A stretch of DNA of 64,000 bases, from the NCBI GenBank assembly GCA_964630775.1, contig CAZVYY010000005.1, forward strand, positions 62,001-126,000, written 5' to 3'. A program made the translations under genes and the position numbers. A model generated the notes under the pieces. That model saw nothing but the letters and a program-made list of their open reading frames with translations. It made no database searches and was not told the DNA's origin. Of this stretch, positions 16,541 through 23,447 are shown in pieces (the first letter of the stretch is position 1; the number at the start of each line of letters is the position of its first letter). The stretch comes from Anaeroglomus sp964630775 (GTDB lineage: Bacteria > Planctomycetota > Phycisphaerae > Sedimentisphaerales > Anaerohalosphaeraceae).

Positions 16541-17461
16541 TTAATTTTCTGCGGGCGTTGGCGGATATTTTACCGAACAGCCGTAAGGCTTTACCCAGGG
16601 AGTGCTTACGGGTTTTTCGGCCAGCAGTTCATCGACGGCTTTTTCGATATAATTGACGTAGGTTTGGTTGGCAGGGGTCTTGCCCATGGGGGCGTTATCG
16701 GCCGCACCATGATAGACGATCCGGCCTTTGGCGTCGATGACATAGACATGCGGGGTAGTTTTGGCGCTGTAGGCCTTGCCGGTCTTGCCGTTGGTGTCCA
16801 GCAGGATGGCATAGGGCAGCTTATGCTGGGCGGCGAAGTCCTGGTTGGCCTTGGCGGTGGTGTAGTGGGTGCTGTTGACGGCAAACCAGACGACTTTCTG
16901 TCTGTCGTATTTTTCGACCAGCTTCTTGAAGGTCTCGGCCTGGTAGTGGGCCTTGACGAAGGGGCAGTCGTAGTTGAACCATTCCAGCACGACGATCTGG
17001 CCTTTGTAGTCGGCGAGCTTGACCTCTTTGCCATCCTGGTTGGTCAGGGTAAACAGCGGGGCGGCGTTGGGGTCTTTTGGAGCGGCTTTGTCTGGGGTGG
17101 AGTCAAACTCGGCAGCGGCCCAAAAAGAACTGCCGCCGGCAGTTCCGTCGGCGGCAGGCTTGTCACCACAACCTTTTTTCTCCCCTCCACAGGCCGAGTC
17201 ATCGGTCTGCGAATTCGGTTGGGTCGTGGCGGCTTTGTTAGTGTCTTTTTTGTCTCGATCACACGCGGTTGTGTCATCTTTCTTCTTGTCGCAATCTGCG
17301 TTATTATCGGTGCTGCATGTGCTCAAGGCTTGCGTTGCGGTCATGAACGCGGCCTTGTTGTCTTTATCTTTTTTGTCGCCGCAGGTGTCGGCGAAAGATT
17401 GTGCAGTCAGCAGCAAACCAACTGAAAGCAGACCGACTATCCAGAGGGTCTTTGTCTTCAT
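16541..17461 (-). CDS. Exported redoxin/thioredoxin-fold protein with Cys/Lys-rich N-terminal region
   Basis: Start chosen at MKTKTLWIVGLL (17461), which has a GAAAGGA site and begins a signal peptide ending SFADTC; a longer frame opening at 17503 adds 14 hydrophilic residues. The mature N-terminus (about 20-110) is low-complexity with repeated Asp-Lys and at least eight Cys. The C-terminal 180 residues are an AhpC/TSA-redoxin fold: FTLTNQDGKEVKLADYKGQIVVLEWFNYDC, PFVKAHY, VVWFAVNSTH, TTPHVYVIDAKGRIVYHGAADN. The active site is a single Cys in NYDCPF rather than CxxC, as in the redoxin subfamily with a CPF-x3-H motif. Function in periplasmic thiol chemistry is likely; the substrate is unknown. 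Confidence 0.85.
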   Translation of the reverse strand: MKTKTLWIVGLLSVGLLLTAQSFADTCGDKKDKDNKAAFMTATQALSTCSTDNNADCDKKKDDTTACDRDKKDTNKAATTQPNSQTDDSACGGEKKGCGDKPAADGTAGGSSFWAAAEFDSTPDKAAPKDPNAAPLFTLTNQDGKEVKLADYKGQIVVLEWFNYDCPFVKAHYQAETFKKLVEKYDRQKVVWFAVNSTHYTTAKANQDFAAQHKLPYAILLDTNGKTGKAYSAKTTPHVYVIDAKGRIVYHGAADNAPMGKTPANQTYVNYIEKAVDELLAEKPVSTPWVKPYGCSVKYPPTPAEN

Positions 17462-17758
17462 GATTGGTTTCCTTTCACTGTCCGGGCGGTTTTGGTCGCC
17501 CATCTATTCCATTGTCAAAAAGCAAATGCTTATGATGTGTATATGCGCTGCCATCGGGCGAAAAGTTCGATAAAAAAAGGGGGCGGGGTTGGGGAATCTG
17601 CGTTGAGGATGGCGCAAGTGATTTTAAAATCTGTACTTATAGAATATTTGCTATAAGGAGCGTTTTGCGGGAGGGGCGGGTTATTATTGAAGAGGAGTTC
17701 TCCATCTTTACGATAACTATTAGGAGTGTCTTTAGACGTTAGGAAAGGATATGCTGCT

Positions 17759-18550
17759 ATGGTGGTAAAGAACGAAAAAATGAGGTTTTCCAGCAAGACG
17801 ATCAAGGGTTTGATTGGTTTTGTGCTGTTTGTCACAATAGTTGGGGCGATGGCCGGGTGTACGGATCCGTACGCGCCGAAAATTGTCAGTCCTGTTGCAA
17901 CGACGACGGAGGTTATCGGACATTCGGTGCAGGGTCGGCCGATAGAGTGCCATCGGTTTGGGTCGGGGCCGGAGACGATTTTGTTCCTGGCGTCGATTCA
18001 CGGAAGTGAGCCGGCCGGGACGCCGCTGATGTGGAAGCTGATTGACCAGATTCAGAAGGACCGGCGGCTGCTGAACGGGCGGACGATCCTGGTGATTCCG
18101 GTGGCCAATCCGGATGGGTATGCGCTCAAGGTGCGGGAGAATGTCAACGAGGTGGATTTGAACCGCAATTTCCCGGCGGATAACCGCATCAATATTACCG
18201 AATACGGGACGCGGCCGCTGTCGGAGCCGGAGTCGAAGGCGCTGTATGATTTGATTTTGCAGGCTCGGCCGGCGCGGGTGGTGAGTATTCATCAGCCGCT
18301 CAAGTGCATTGATTATGATGGGCCGGGGCAGGCGATTGCGGAGAATATGGGGCGGGTGATGCCGCTGCCGGTGACGAAGCTGGGGGCGCGGCCGGGGTCG
18401 ATGGGGGCATACGTGGGCGAGACATTGGGCATTCCGATTATCACGGTGGAACTGCTGGCGACGGATCATCGACTGACGGCCGATGAGCTGTGGGCGCGGT
18501 ATGGACGCGGGCTGGTGGCGGCGATTGTGTATCCGGAAGTGCTGTATTGA
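17759..18550 (+). CDS. M14-family zinc carboxypeptidase, murein peptide amidase (MpaA)-like lipoprotein
   Basis: The product probably trims peptidoglycan peptides or related peptides at the membrane. The start at 17759 is preceded by AGGAAAGGA. The N-terminus has a hydrophobic segment and a lipobox-like MAGC (Cys34). Zinc ligands are visible as His81 and Glu84 in IHGSEPAG and His178 in SIHQPL. The substrate-binding VDLNRNFP and the catalytic Glu231 in ITVEL complete the M14 active site. The 263-residue length and GHSVQGRPIE opening match MpaA-type enzymes. It is monocistronic and followed by repeats. Confidence 0.9.
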   Translation: MVVKNEKMRFSSKTIKGLIGFVLFVTIVGAMAGCTDPYAPKIVSPVATTTEVIGHSVQGRPIECHRFGSGPETILFLASIHGSEPAGTPLMWKLIDQIQKDRRLLNGRTILVIPVANPDGYALKVRENVNEVDLNRNFPADNRINITEYGTRPLSEPESKALYDLILQARPARVVSIHQPLKCIDYDGPGQAIAENMGRVMPLPVTKLGARPGSMGAYVGETLGIPIITVELLATDHRLTADELWARYGRGLVAAIVYPEVLY

Positions 18551-18552
18551 GT

Positions 18553-18663
18553 TAAGAATACAAGAACCTAAGAACTCAAGAACCTTAGAATACAGGAAGG
18601 CAGGAATTGACGATTTTCGATTGCAGATGGATGATTGAGGAAAATTTTCGATTTTCCATTGCG
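18553..18663 (+). repeat. Dispersed A-rich/TTTTCGATTTTCC repeat, copy 3
   Basis: Begins with AATACAAGAACCTAAGAACT-like words and continues into GGAATTGACGATTTTCGATT, GCAGATGGATGATTGAGGAA and TTTTCGATTTTCCATTGCGG. The order matches 9966-10136. Confidence 0.6.
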
Positions 18664-18834
18664 GAAAGGGGAATTGAGGGTTCAAAATTTAGAATTTAGA
18701 ATTGAGAGTTGAGAAATAAAACTCAAGGGTGGAGACTTGGGCTGCTGTAGGCGGGCGGCGGGCTGATTTTGCACGAGAATTGATTGATTGTATTCGGGAG
18801 GTAATTATGGGCTGTGAGATGAATAGAGTTGGGC

Positions 18835-19176
18835 ATGGCTGGGTGTGCAAGGCATCAATTCGTTTGTCTGGAGATAATGGGGCAGGAGGTTTTGTGCCGG
18901 TTGAGTGATTCGGAATCGGGGATTACGGTGTATTGTGATGGGACGTATCAGTGGCAGCAGAATTACGGGATGCCGCGAATGCGTGCCGGGTGTGTGCCGG
19001 CGGAGTATCTGATGATGATTAAGGCGTCTGTGGGGCAGGATCGTCGTTTTCGTGATGTGGGCGGGGTGCCGGTATATACGTATTCGAATGCCGACAGCTT
19101 TACCGCTCATCCGCAGGGCGTGGGGGAACTGCTGGCGTATGTGTGGCAGGAGCAAAACGAGGATGGGGTTGAATGA
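18835..19176 (+). CDS. Small hypothetical protein
   Basis: No family was recognised. The frame encodes about 113 residues, with a well-behaved middle (CRLSDSESGITVYCDGTYQW) and C-terminus (YTYSNADSFTAHPQGVGELL). The start is uncertain. A good GGGAGG site precedes an ATG at 18807, but that ATG is in another frame that stops after 33 codons. Within this frame ATGs occur at 18835 and 18877. A single-base frameshift joining the two frames is possible, which would make it a broken gene. It stands between two repeat elements. Confidence 0.4.
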   Translation: MAGCARHQFVCLEIMGQEVLCRLSDSESGITVYCDGTYQWQQNYGMPRMRAGCVPAEYLMMIKASVGQDRRFRDVGGVPVYTYSNADSFTAHPQGVGELLAYVWQEQNEDGVE

Positions 19177-19233
19177 AAATGGTGTGGGCTGGTGAAAAAG
19201 CATGAAATGTCAGTCGGGACGGAGGGTGTGAAT

Positions 19234-19324
19234 GTGTCGCCCCGCTGGGGCTTGGGGGGGGCGAGCGAGTGCTTTCCGGGCGTTTCCACGCCCGGCTATT
19301 TTGTTGCGTTCCTCCGGAACTTAG
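19234..19324 (+). repeat. Three-hairpin intergenic repeat, copy A
   Basis: Three compact hairpins in series: GCCCC-GCT-GGGGC, CCGGGCG-TTTCCA-CGCCCGG and GTTCC-TCC-GGAAC, with GGCTATTTT after the second. A second copy with compensating changes lies at 22769-22855. Confidence 0.75.
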
Positions 19325-19361
19325 AAATAATGAGTCCGGCTGCAAGGTGAGAAAAATGAGC

Positions 19362-19384
19362 GTAGCTGAAGCTTCCAGCTTCAG
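19362..19384 (+). repeat. REP-like hairpin, inverted orientation
   Basis: GTAG followed by CTGAAGCT-TCC-AGCTTCAG. The GTAG foot plus 8-bp stem is the architecture of REP elements mobilised by RAYT transposases. It points opposite to the four REPs that bracket the transposase. Confidence 0.65.
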
Positions 19385-19420
19385 AGGGTGACAAGGGGAG
19401 GAATGCGATATGAAGAAAGA

Positions 19421-19482
19421 ACCGAAGCAGGATGCTTCGGCTACGTTCGGGAAAAGGACCGAAGCAAGATGCTTCGGCTACG
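19421..19482 (-). repeat. Pair of REP elements upstream of the RAYT gene
   Basis: Two copies (19421-19445 and 19458-19482) read on the minus strand as GTAG, then CCGAAGCA-TCC/TCT-TGCTTCGG. They are head-to-tail, separated by 12 bases. Confidence 0.85.
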
Positions 19483-19505
19483 TTGAGAAGATGAAGGAGT
19501 TGCTG

Positions 19506-20114
19506 ATGGATATATTTTATAGTCCCGTTCAGGAAACAATTGTCACACAGGGCAATTTGCCACACTGGACGCAACAGGGCAAGCTGCATTTTGTCACCTT
19601 CCGCCTGTCGGACTCTTTGCCGCGGGAGCGTATCGAACAAATTCATCGGGAACGTCTGCTATGGGAGGAAAAACACCCCTTGCCCTATTCAGAGCAGGAT
19701 TGGCATGAGTATCACTGTTTGTTTTCGGAGCGAATTGAAACCTGGCTGGATGCCGGCTGCGGAGAATGCCTGCTGTCCCGGCCTGAACATGCTGGGATTG
19801 TCGTAGATGCGTTACGGCATTTTGAACGGCACCGCTATCTTCTGGATCACTGGGTTGTTATGCCAAACCATGTGCATGTGCTGGTTATGCCGATTGAACC
19901 TTACAGGCTTGAAACCATTTTACATAGCTGGAAGTCGTTTACTTCAAATGCAATCAATAAACTTCGACACCGCCAGGGACAGCTTTGGCAACATGAATCA
20001 TTCGACCATATTGTTCGCAGCGAACGACAATTAGAACGATTCCGAAAATATATTGAGGAAAACCGGGCAAATGCGAATGGACAAGCCGTGATGTCGAATG
20101 ATAGAATAGTATAG
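19506..20114 (+). CDS. REP-associated tyrosine transposase (RAYT, IS200-like Y1)
   Basis: A single-strand DNA transposase of the HUH class. The HUH motif is MPNHVHVLV (about residues 119-127). Family segments follow: LHSWKSFTSNAINK, GQLWQHESFDHIVRSE and RKYIEENRANA, with the likely catalytic Tyr in KYIEEN. The usual NP after YIxE is NR here. The start at 19506 (MDIFYSPVQ) has AGGAG seven bases upstream. An ATG at 19410 in the same frame would translate straight through both upstream REPs and is rejected. The gene is bracketed by two REPs on each side, a typical REPtron, so it likely acts on these sequences. The frame is intact, so it may be active. Confidence 0.93.
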   Translation: MDIFYSPVQETIVTQGNLPHWTQQGKLHFVTFRLSDSLPRERIEQIHRERLLWEEKHPLPYSEQDWHEYHCLFSERIETWLDAGCGECLLSRPEHAGIVVDALRHFERHRYLLDHWVVMPNHVHVLVMPIEPYRLETILHSWKSFTSNAINKLRHRQGQLWQHESFDHIVRSERQLERFRKYIEENRANANGQAVMSNDRIV

Positions 20115-20137
20115 GTGATTGAGGATATTCTTAAAGG

Positions 20138-20198
20138 ACCGAAGCAGGGATGCTTCGGCTACGTTAAGGAAAAACCGAAGCAAGATGCTTCGGCTACG
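20138..20198 (-). repeat. Pair of REP elements downstream of the RAYT gene
   Basis: Copies at 20138-20163 and 20174-20198 have the same GTAG plus CCGAAGC hairpin and the same orientation as the upstream pair. The second is base-for-base identical to 19458-19482. Confidence 0.85.
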
Positions 20199-20227
20199 CT
20201 GAAAATAGCCAGAATGAGGACTGGATT

Positions 20228-20743
20228 ATGACAACGACACAAGGCAAGACGCCGGCGCAGAGCGCTGTTATGACCCGTTATATGGTGATGCCGCAGGATG
20301 CCAACCCGTTCGGGACGGCGTTCGGCGGGGTGATTATGAGCTGGATCGATATGGTGGCCTCGATGGCGGCCCAGCGGCACTGCGGGACGGAGGTGGTGAC
20401 GGCCGGCATCGATTCGCTGGCGTTTGAGTCGCCGATCCGCATCGGGGACCAGGTGGTGCTGATGGCGATGGTCAATTATGTGGGCAAGACGTCGCTGGAG
20501 GTGGGGGTGCGGGTGGTGCGGGAGGACCTGACGACGGGGGTGCAGACGGCGGCGACGCGGGCGTACCTGACGTTTGTGGCGGTGGATAAGCAGCACCATC
20601 CGATTGCGGCTCCGCCGATTGTCCCGCAGACCGAGGACGAAAAACGGCGGTGGCTGAATGCAGCTATCCGGGTCAAGGCTCGCAAGGAACTGCGGGCCAA
20701 GGTGCGCTCGGCGGAAGGCGGAGATGCGTTAAAAAATATGTAA
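20228..20743 (+). CDS. Acyl-CoA thioesterase, YciA-type hotdog fold
   Basis: Hydrolyses acyl-CoA thioesters in the cytoplasm. The 171-residue sequence has the YciA/BACH pattern: MTRYMVMPQDANPFGTAFGG followed by IMSWIDMVASMAA with the active-site Asp, then VTAGIDSLAFESPIRIGDQV and SLEVGVRVVRED. The C-terminal helix is charged. The ATG follows AGGACTGGATT. It is the first gene after the RAYT/REP block, in the same direction but 29 bases beyond the last REP, so probably separately transcribed. Confidence 0.92.
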   Translation: MTTTQGKTPAQSAVMTRYMVMPQDANPFGTAFGGVIMSWIDMVASMAAQRHCGTEVVTAGIDSLAFESPIRIGDQVVLMAMVNYVGKTSLEVGVRVVREDLTTGVQTAATRAYLTFVAVDKQHHPIAAPPIVPQTEDEKRRWLNAAIRVKARKELRAKVRSAEGGDALKNM

Positions 20744-20872
20744 GGGCGATGTGGAGAATTCTCGATTTACGAATTACGATTTTCGATTTGAAAACTGGGT
20801 TCCTATCCCCGCCTGTGAGAGGACAAGCTTTCGAGGGAATGACAAGTTGGGATGACGAGAGAGGGATTGCAC

Positions 20873-20944
20873 CAGGAAGAGCAGGAAGGGCATGAAGAAG
20901 TAATGTCACTATTTTCTTCAAGTGCTTCATGAACTTCATGGTGA
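20873..20944. repeat. Diverged copy of the CTTCATGGTGA hairpin repeat
   Basis: Contains GAGCAGGAAGGGCATGAAGA and ends GCTTCATGAACTTCATGGTG. On the minus strand it aligns with the copies at 5716-5797 and 6239-6321. Confidence 0.6.
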
Positions 20945-20977
20945 ACAGGAAAGATTTTAAGGGAGTGAAATTTGGAA

Positions 20978-21406
20978 ATGAGCGATGAGAAGGAAATTCG
21001 AGATGATGAGCGATTGGGGAGTGAGGCTAATGGCGGATGGTGGCGGGGGTGGATGGGGAAGGCCGCGGGGATTTGCCGGGAGCATCCCTGGGTGTTGGCG
21101 GTGTATGTCGCGGCGCTGCTGGCCGATGGGGTCAGTACGATTTATTTTATGCTGCATGAAGGGTCGGAGGCGGAACTGCACCCGGTGGTGAATCTGGTGT
21201 CGCGGATTGCCGGGCCTGTGCTGGGGCCGCTGATCGGGGTTGCGGGCAAGGCGATTGCGGGGATTATTGTTGCGGTGTACTGGCGGCGGATTGCAGCGTT
21301 TATCCTGCTGGCCGTTGGCGTGATTTCCTGCTGGGCGGCATGGTATAATCTCTGGGGCTGGCAGGTGTATGAGCCGAATATTTTTCAGTGGTGGCCGGTG
21401 CGGTGA
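20978..21406 (+). CDS. Small multi-pass membrane protein, DUF5658-like
   Basis: A protein of about 142 residues with a hydrophilic N-terminus of some 35 residues and three to four hydrophobic segments. The segment LADGVSTIYFMLHEGSEAEL followed by HPVV resembles the ADxxSTxxFMxxxGxExNP pattern of DUF5658 proteins, and a conserved Gly-Pro and Lys lie downstream. The function of that family is unknown. The ATG at 20978 is preferred over a TTG six bases earlier, with GGGAG about 12 bases upstream. It is located between a repeat and an esterase gene in the same direction. Confidence 0.65.
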   Translation: MSDEKEIRDDERLGSEANGGWWRGWMGKAAGICREHPWVLAVYVAALLADGVSTIYFMLHEGSEAELHPVVNLVSRIAGPVLGPLIGVAGKAIAGIIVAVYWRRIAAFILLAVGVISCWAAWYNLWGWQVYEPNIFQWWPVR

Positions 21407-21464
21407 ATTGAGAATTTAAAATTTCGAATTGAGAAATACGATAGAATCAATTCGGGAGTGAGAT

Positions 21465-22646
21465 ATGCGATGGCGCTATGGTGTTGTGGTGTGGGTGGTG
21501 ATGTCTGCGGTTGTGTGGGCGGCGGATACGTCGATGCTGTGTCAGGGGAGTTTTTGGACGGAACAGGAGGCTGAATCGCGGCTGGCGGTGCTGGCGGCGG
21601 GGTATCCGACTCAGGAGGCGTGGAAAGAGCGGGCCGAGTTGGTTCGGCGGGGGATATTGCAGGGGGCGGGGTTGTATCCGCTGCCGGAGCGAGGGGAGTT
21701 GAAGCCGATAATTCGTAAAAAGCGGACGTATTCGGGTTATACGGTCGAGAATGTCGCGTTTGAGTCGTGTCCGGGTGTGTATGTGACGGGGTCGTTGTAT
21801 CGGCCGGTTCAGGAAGCTGCGTCGTATCCGGGGGTGCTGTGTACGCACGGGCATTGGAAAGAGGCGTCGGATTATGGGCGGTATCGGCCGGACATGCAGA
21901 TTCGCTGTGGGACGCTGGCGAAGATGGGGGCGGTGGTGTTTGCGATAGATATGGTCGGGTATGGGCAGATGCGGGAGTTGGGTTGGACGCATCCGATGAA
22001 GGGGGCGTTGCAGTTGCAGCTTTGGAATGCGATTCGGTCGGTGGATTTTTTGCTGACGCTGCCGGGGGTGGATGGGGACAGGCTGGCGGTGACGGGGGCG
22101 TCCGGGGGCGGGACGCAGACGATTTTGCTGACGGCGGTCGATGAGCGGATTGATGTGTCGGTGCCGGTGGTGATGGTATCGGGGCATTTTTTCGGGGGCT
22201 GTGAGTGTGAAAGCGGGATGCCGATTCATCGGAGTGCGACACATCAAACCAATAATGCCGAGATTGCGGCGCTGGCGGCACCGCGGCCGATGCTGCTGAT
22301 CAGCGATGGGCAGGACTGGACGAAGAATACGCCGGAGGTGGAGTATCCGTTTATCCGGAATGTGTACCGGCTGTATGGGGCGACGGAGCGGGTTGAAAAC
22401 GCCCATTTCCCGGAGGAGGGGCACGATTATGGCGTGAATAAACGCAAGGCGATGTATGCGTTTCTGGAAAAGCATCTTGGGCTGAATCGGGGGGCGATTC
22501 TGGATGATGGGGGTCAGGTGGATGAGGGCTTTGTGGTGATTGAGAAGACCGAAGATTTATATGTATTTGACCAGGATTGTCCGATTCCGGCAAATGCGAT
22601 CCGGCCGGAGCAATTTAAGGGTGTTAGTGTCAAAAATAATCCATAA
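21465..22646 (+). CDS. Exported alpha/beta hydrolase, acetyl xylan esterase-like
   Basis: A 393-residue protein with a signal peptide ending VVWAAD. The alpha/beta-hydrolase core shows the nucleophile elbow GASGGGTQT, the acid in ISDGQDWT and the catalytic His in EEGHDYG. The upstream YPGVLCTHGHWKEASDYG contributes the oxyanion region. The lipid-free, secreted nature and resemblance to AXE1/dienelactone hydrolase-type esterases common in planctomycetes suggest deacylation of plant or algal polysaccharides, but the substrate cannot be read from sequence. The ATG follows GGGAGTGAGAT. It lies just before a repeat and the sigma-FecR cluster. Confidence 0.85.
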   Translation: MRWRYGVVVWVVMSAVVWAADTSMLCQGSFWTEQEAESRLAVLAAGYPTQEAWKERAELVRRGILQGAGLYPLPERGELKPIIRKKRTYSGYTVENVAFESCPGVYVTGSLYRPVQEAASYPGVLCTHGHWKEASDYGRYRPDMQIRCGTLAKMGAVVFAIDMVGYGQMRELGWTHPMKGALQLQLWNAIRSVDFLLTLPGVDGDRLAVTGASGGGTQTILLTAVDERIDVSVPVVMVSGHFFGGCECESGMPIHRSATHQTNNAEIAALAAPRPMLLISDGQDWTKNTPEVEYPFIRNVYRLYGATERVENAHFPEEGHDYGVNKRKAMYAFLEKHLGLNRGAILDDGGQVDEGFVVIEKTEDLYVFDQDCPIPANAIRPEQFKGVSVKNNP

Positions 22647-22768
22647 ATAGGCGAATATGTGAGGATATTGGAAAGTTTTTTATTTTTTTCATTACAAAAT
22701 TTTTGTCAGCCACCGGTTTTAATATGAGTTAAAATAACGGGTTGATATTAGCTCTTTAGAAATCTGTT

Positions 22769-22855
22769 GTGTCGCCTCTTTGGGGCTTACTAAGACGCTA
22801 AGCCTGACCGGGCGCTTCCACGCCCGGCTATTTTATTTGACCCCTCTGGGGTTAA
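22769..22855 (+). repeat. Three-hairpin intergenic repeat, copy B
   Basis: Hairpins GCCTC-TTT-GGGGC, CCGGGCG-CTTCCA-CGCCCGG and ACCCC-TCT-GGGGT occur in the same order as copy A at 19234-19324. The third stem differs from copy A at three positions, each changed on both arms so that pairing is kept. It ends 46 bases before the sigma-factor start. Confidence 0.75.
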
Positions 22856-22901
22856 GACCGTAACGGATTTCTATCGAGCAAATAACTTATGAAGCAGTGA
22901 G

Positions 22902-23447
22902 ATGGCTGACGACAAACTAAAGCGTGAATCCGGACAGAAAGAAGATGTGTTCTTCCGGCTGTTTTCTGCACACCAGCGCGAGGTTTTTTCGTATATTGTG
23001 ACGCTGGTGCCCAGTTCGGCGGATGCGGAGGATATTTTTCAGGAGACCGCATCGGTTCTGTGGCGCAAGTTTGATGAGTTTACCGTGGGGACAAGCTTTA
23101 CATCCTGGGCATGCAGGATTGCCTACTTTATCATTCTGGACTATCGGCGCAAGACCTTCCGCAATTCGATTCGTTATTCTTCCGAGACACTCAAGCTGCT
23201 GTCGGAATCGTGCCATGCGATACAGGCTGGGCAGGGGCGGCGGATGGAGGCACTGGATGAGTGCCTGAAGAATCTGTCACAGCGGGAGCGCAACCTCGTG
23301 CAGCTTCGGTATTATAAATCGCTTTCGGTGCAGGCGATTGCCGAGCAGGCAGGCAAGTCTATGAATATGATTTATAAGTCACTGGCGCGGGTGCATTATT
23401 TTCTGTTTGAGTGTGTTCAGCGGACGATGGCGGTGGAGGAACGATGA
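22902..23447 (+). CDS. ECF RNA polymerase sigma factor (planctomycete/verrucomicrobial type)
   Basis: The 181-residue sigma factor has region 2 at about 20-90 (FRLFSAHQREVFSYIVTLVP, DAEDIFQETASVLWRKFDEF, SFTSWACRIAYFIILDYRR) and region 4 at about 120-170 (LSQRERNLVQLRYYKSLSVQ, then a helix-turn-helix). It resembles the Rhodopirellula/Verrucomicrobium ECF family. Its TGA overlaps the ATG of the FecR-domain gene, so the two are translationally coupled. In this lineage such a FecR-type membrane protein is the likely anti-sigma factor. Targets probably include the exported LamG protein and sulfatase downstream (inference). Confidence 0.94.
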   Translation: MADDKLKRESGQKEDVFFRLFSAHQREVFSYIVTLVPSSADAEDIFQETASVLWRKFDEFTVGTSFTSWACRIAYFIILDYRRKTFRNSIRYSSETLKLLSESCHAIQAGQGRRMEALDECLKNLSQRERNLVQLRYYKSLSVQAIAEQAGKSMNMIYKSLARVHYFLFECVQRTMAVEER

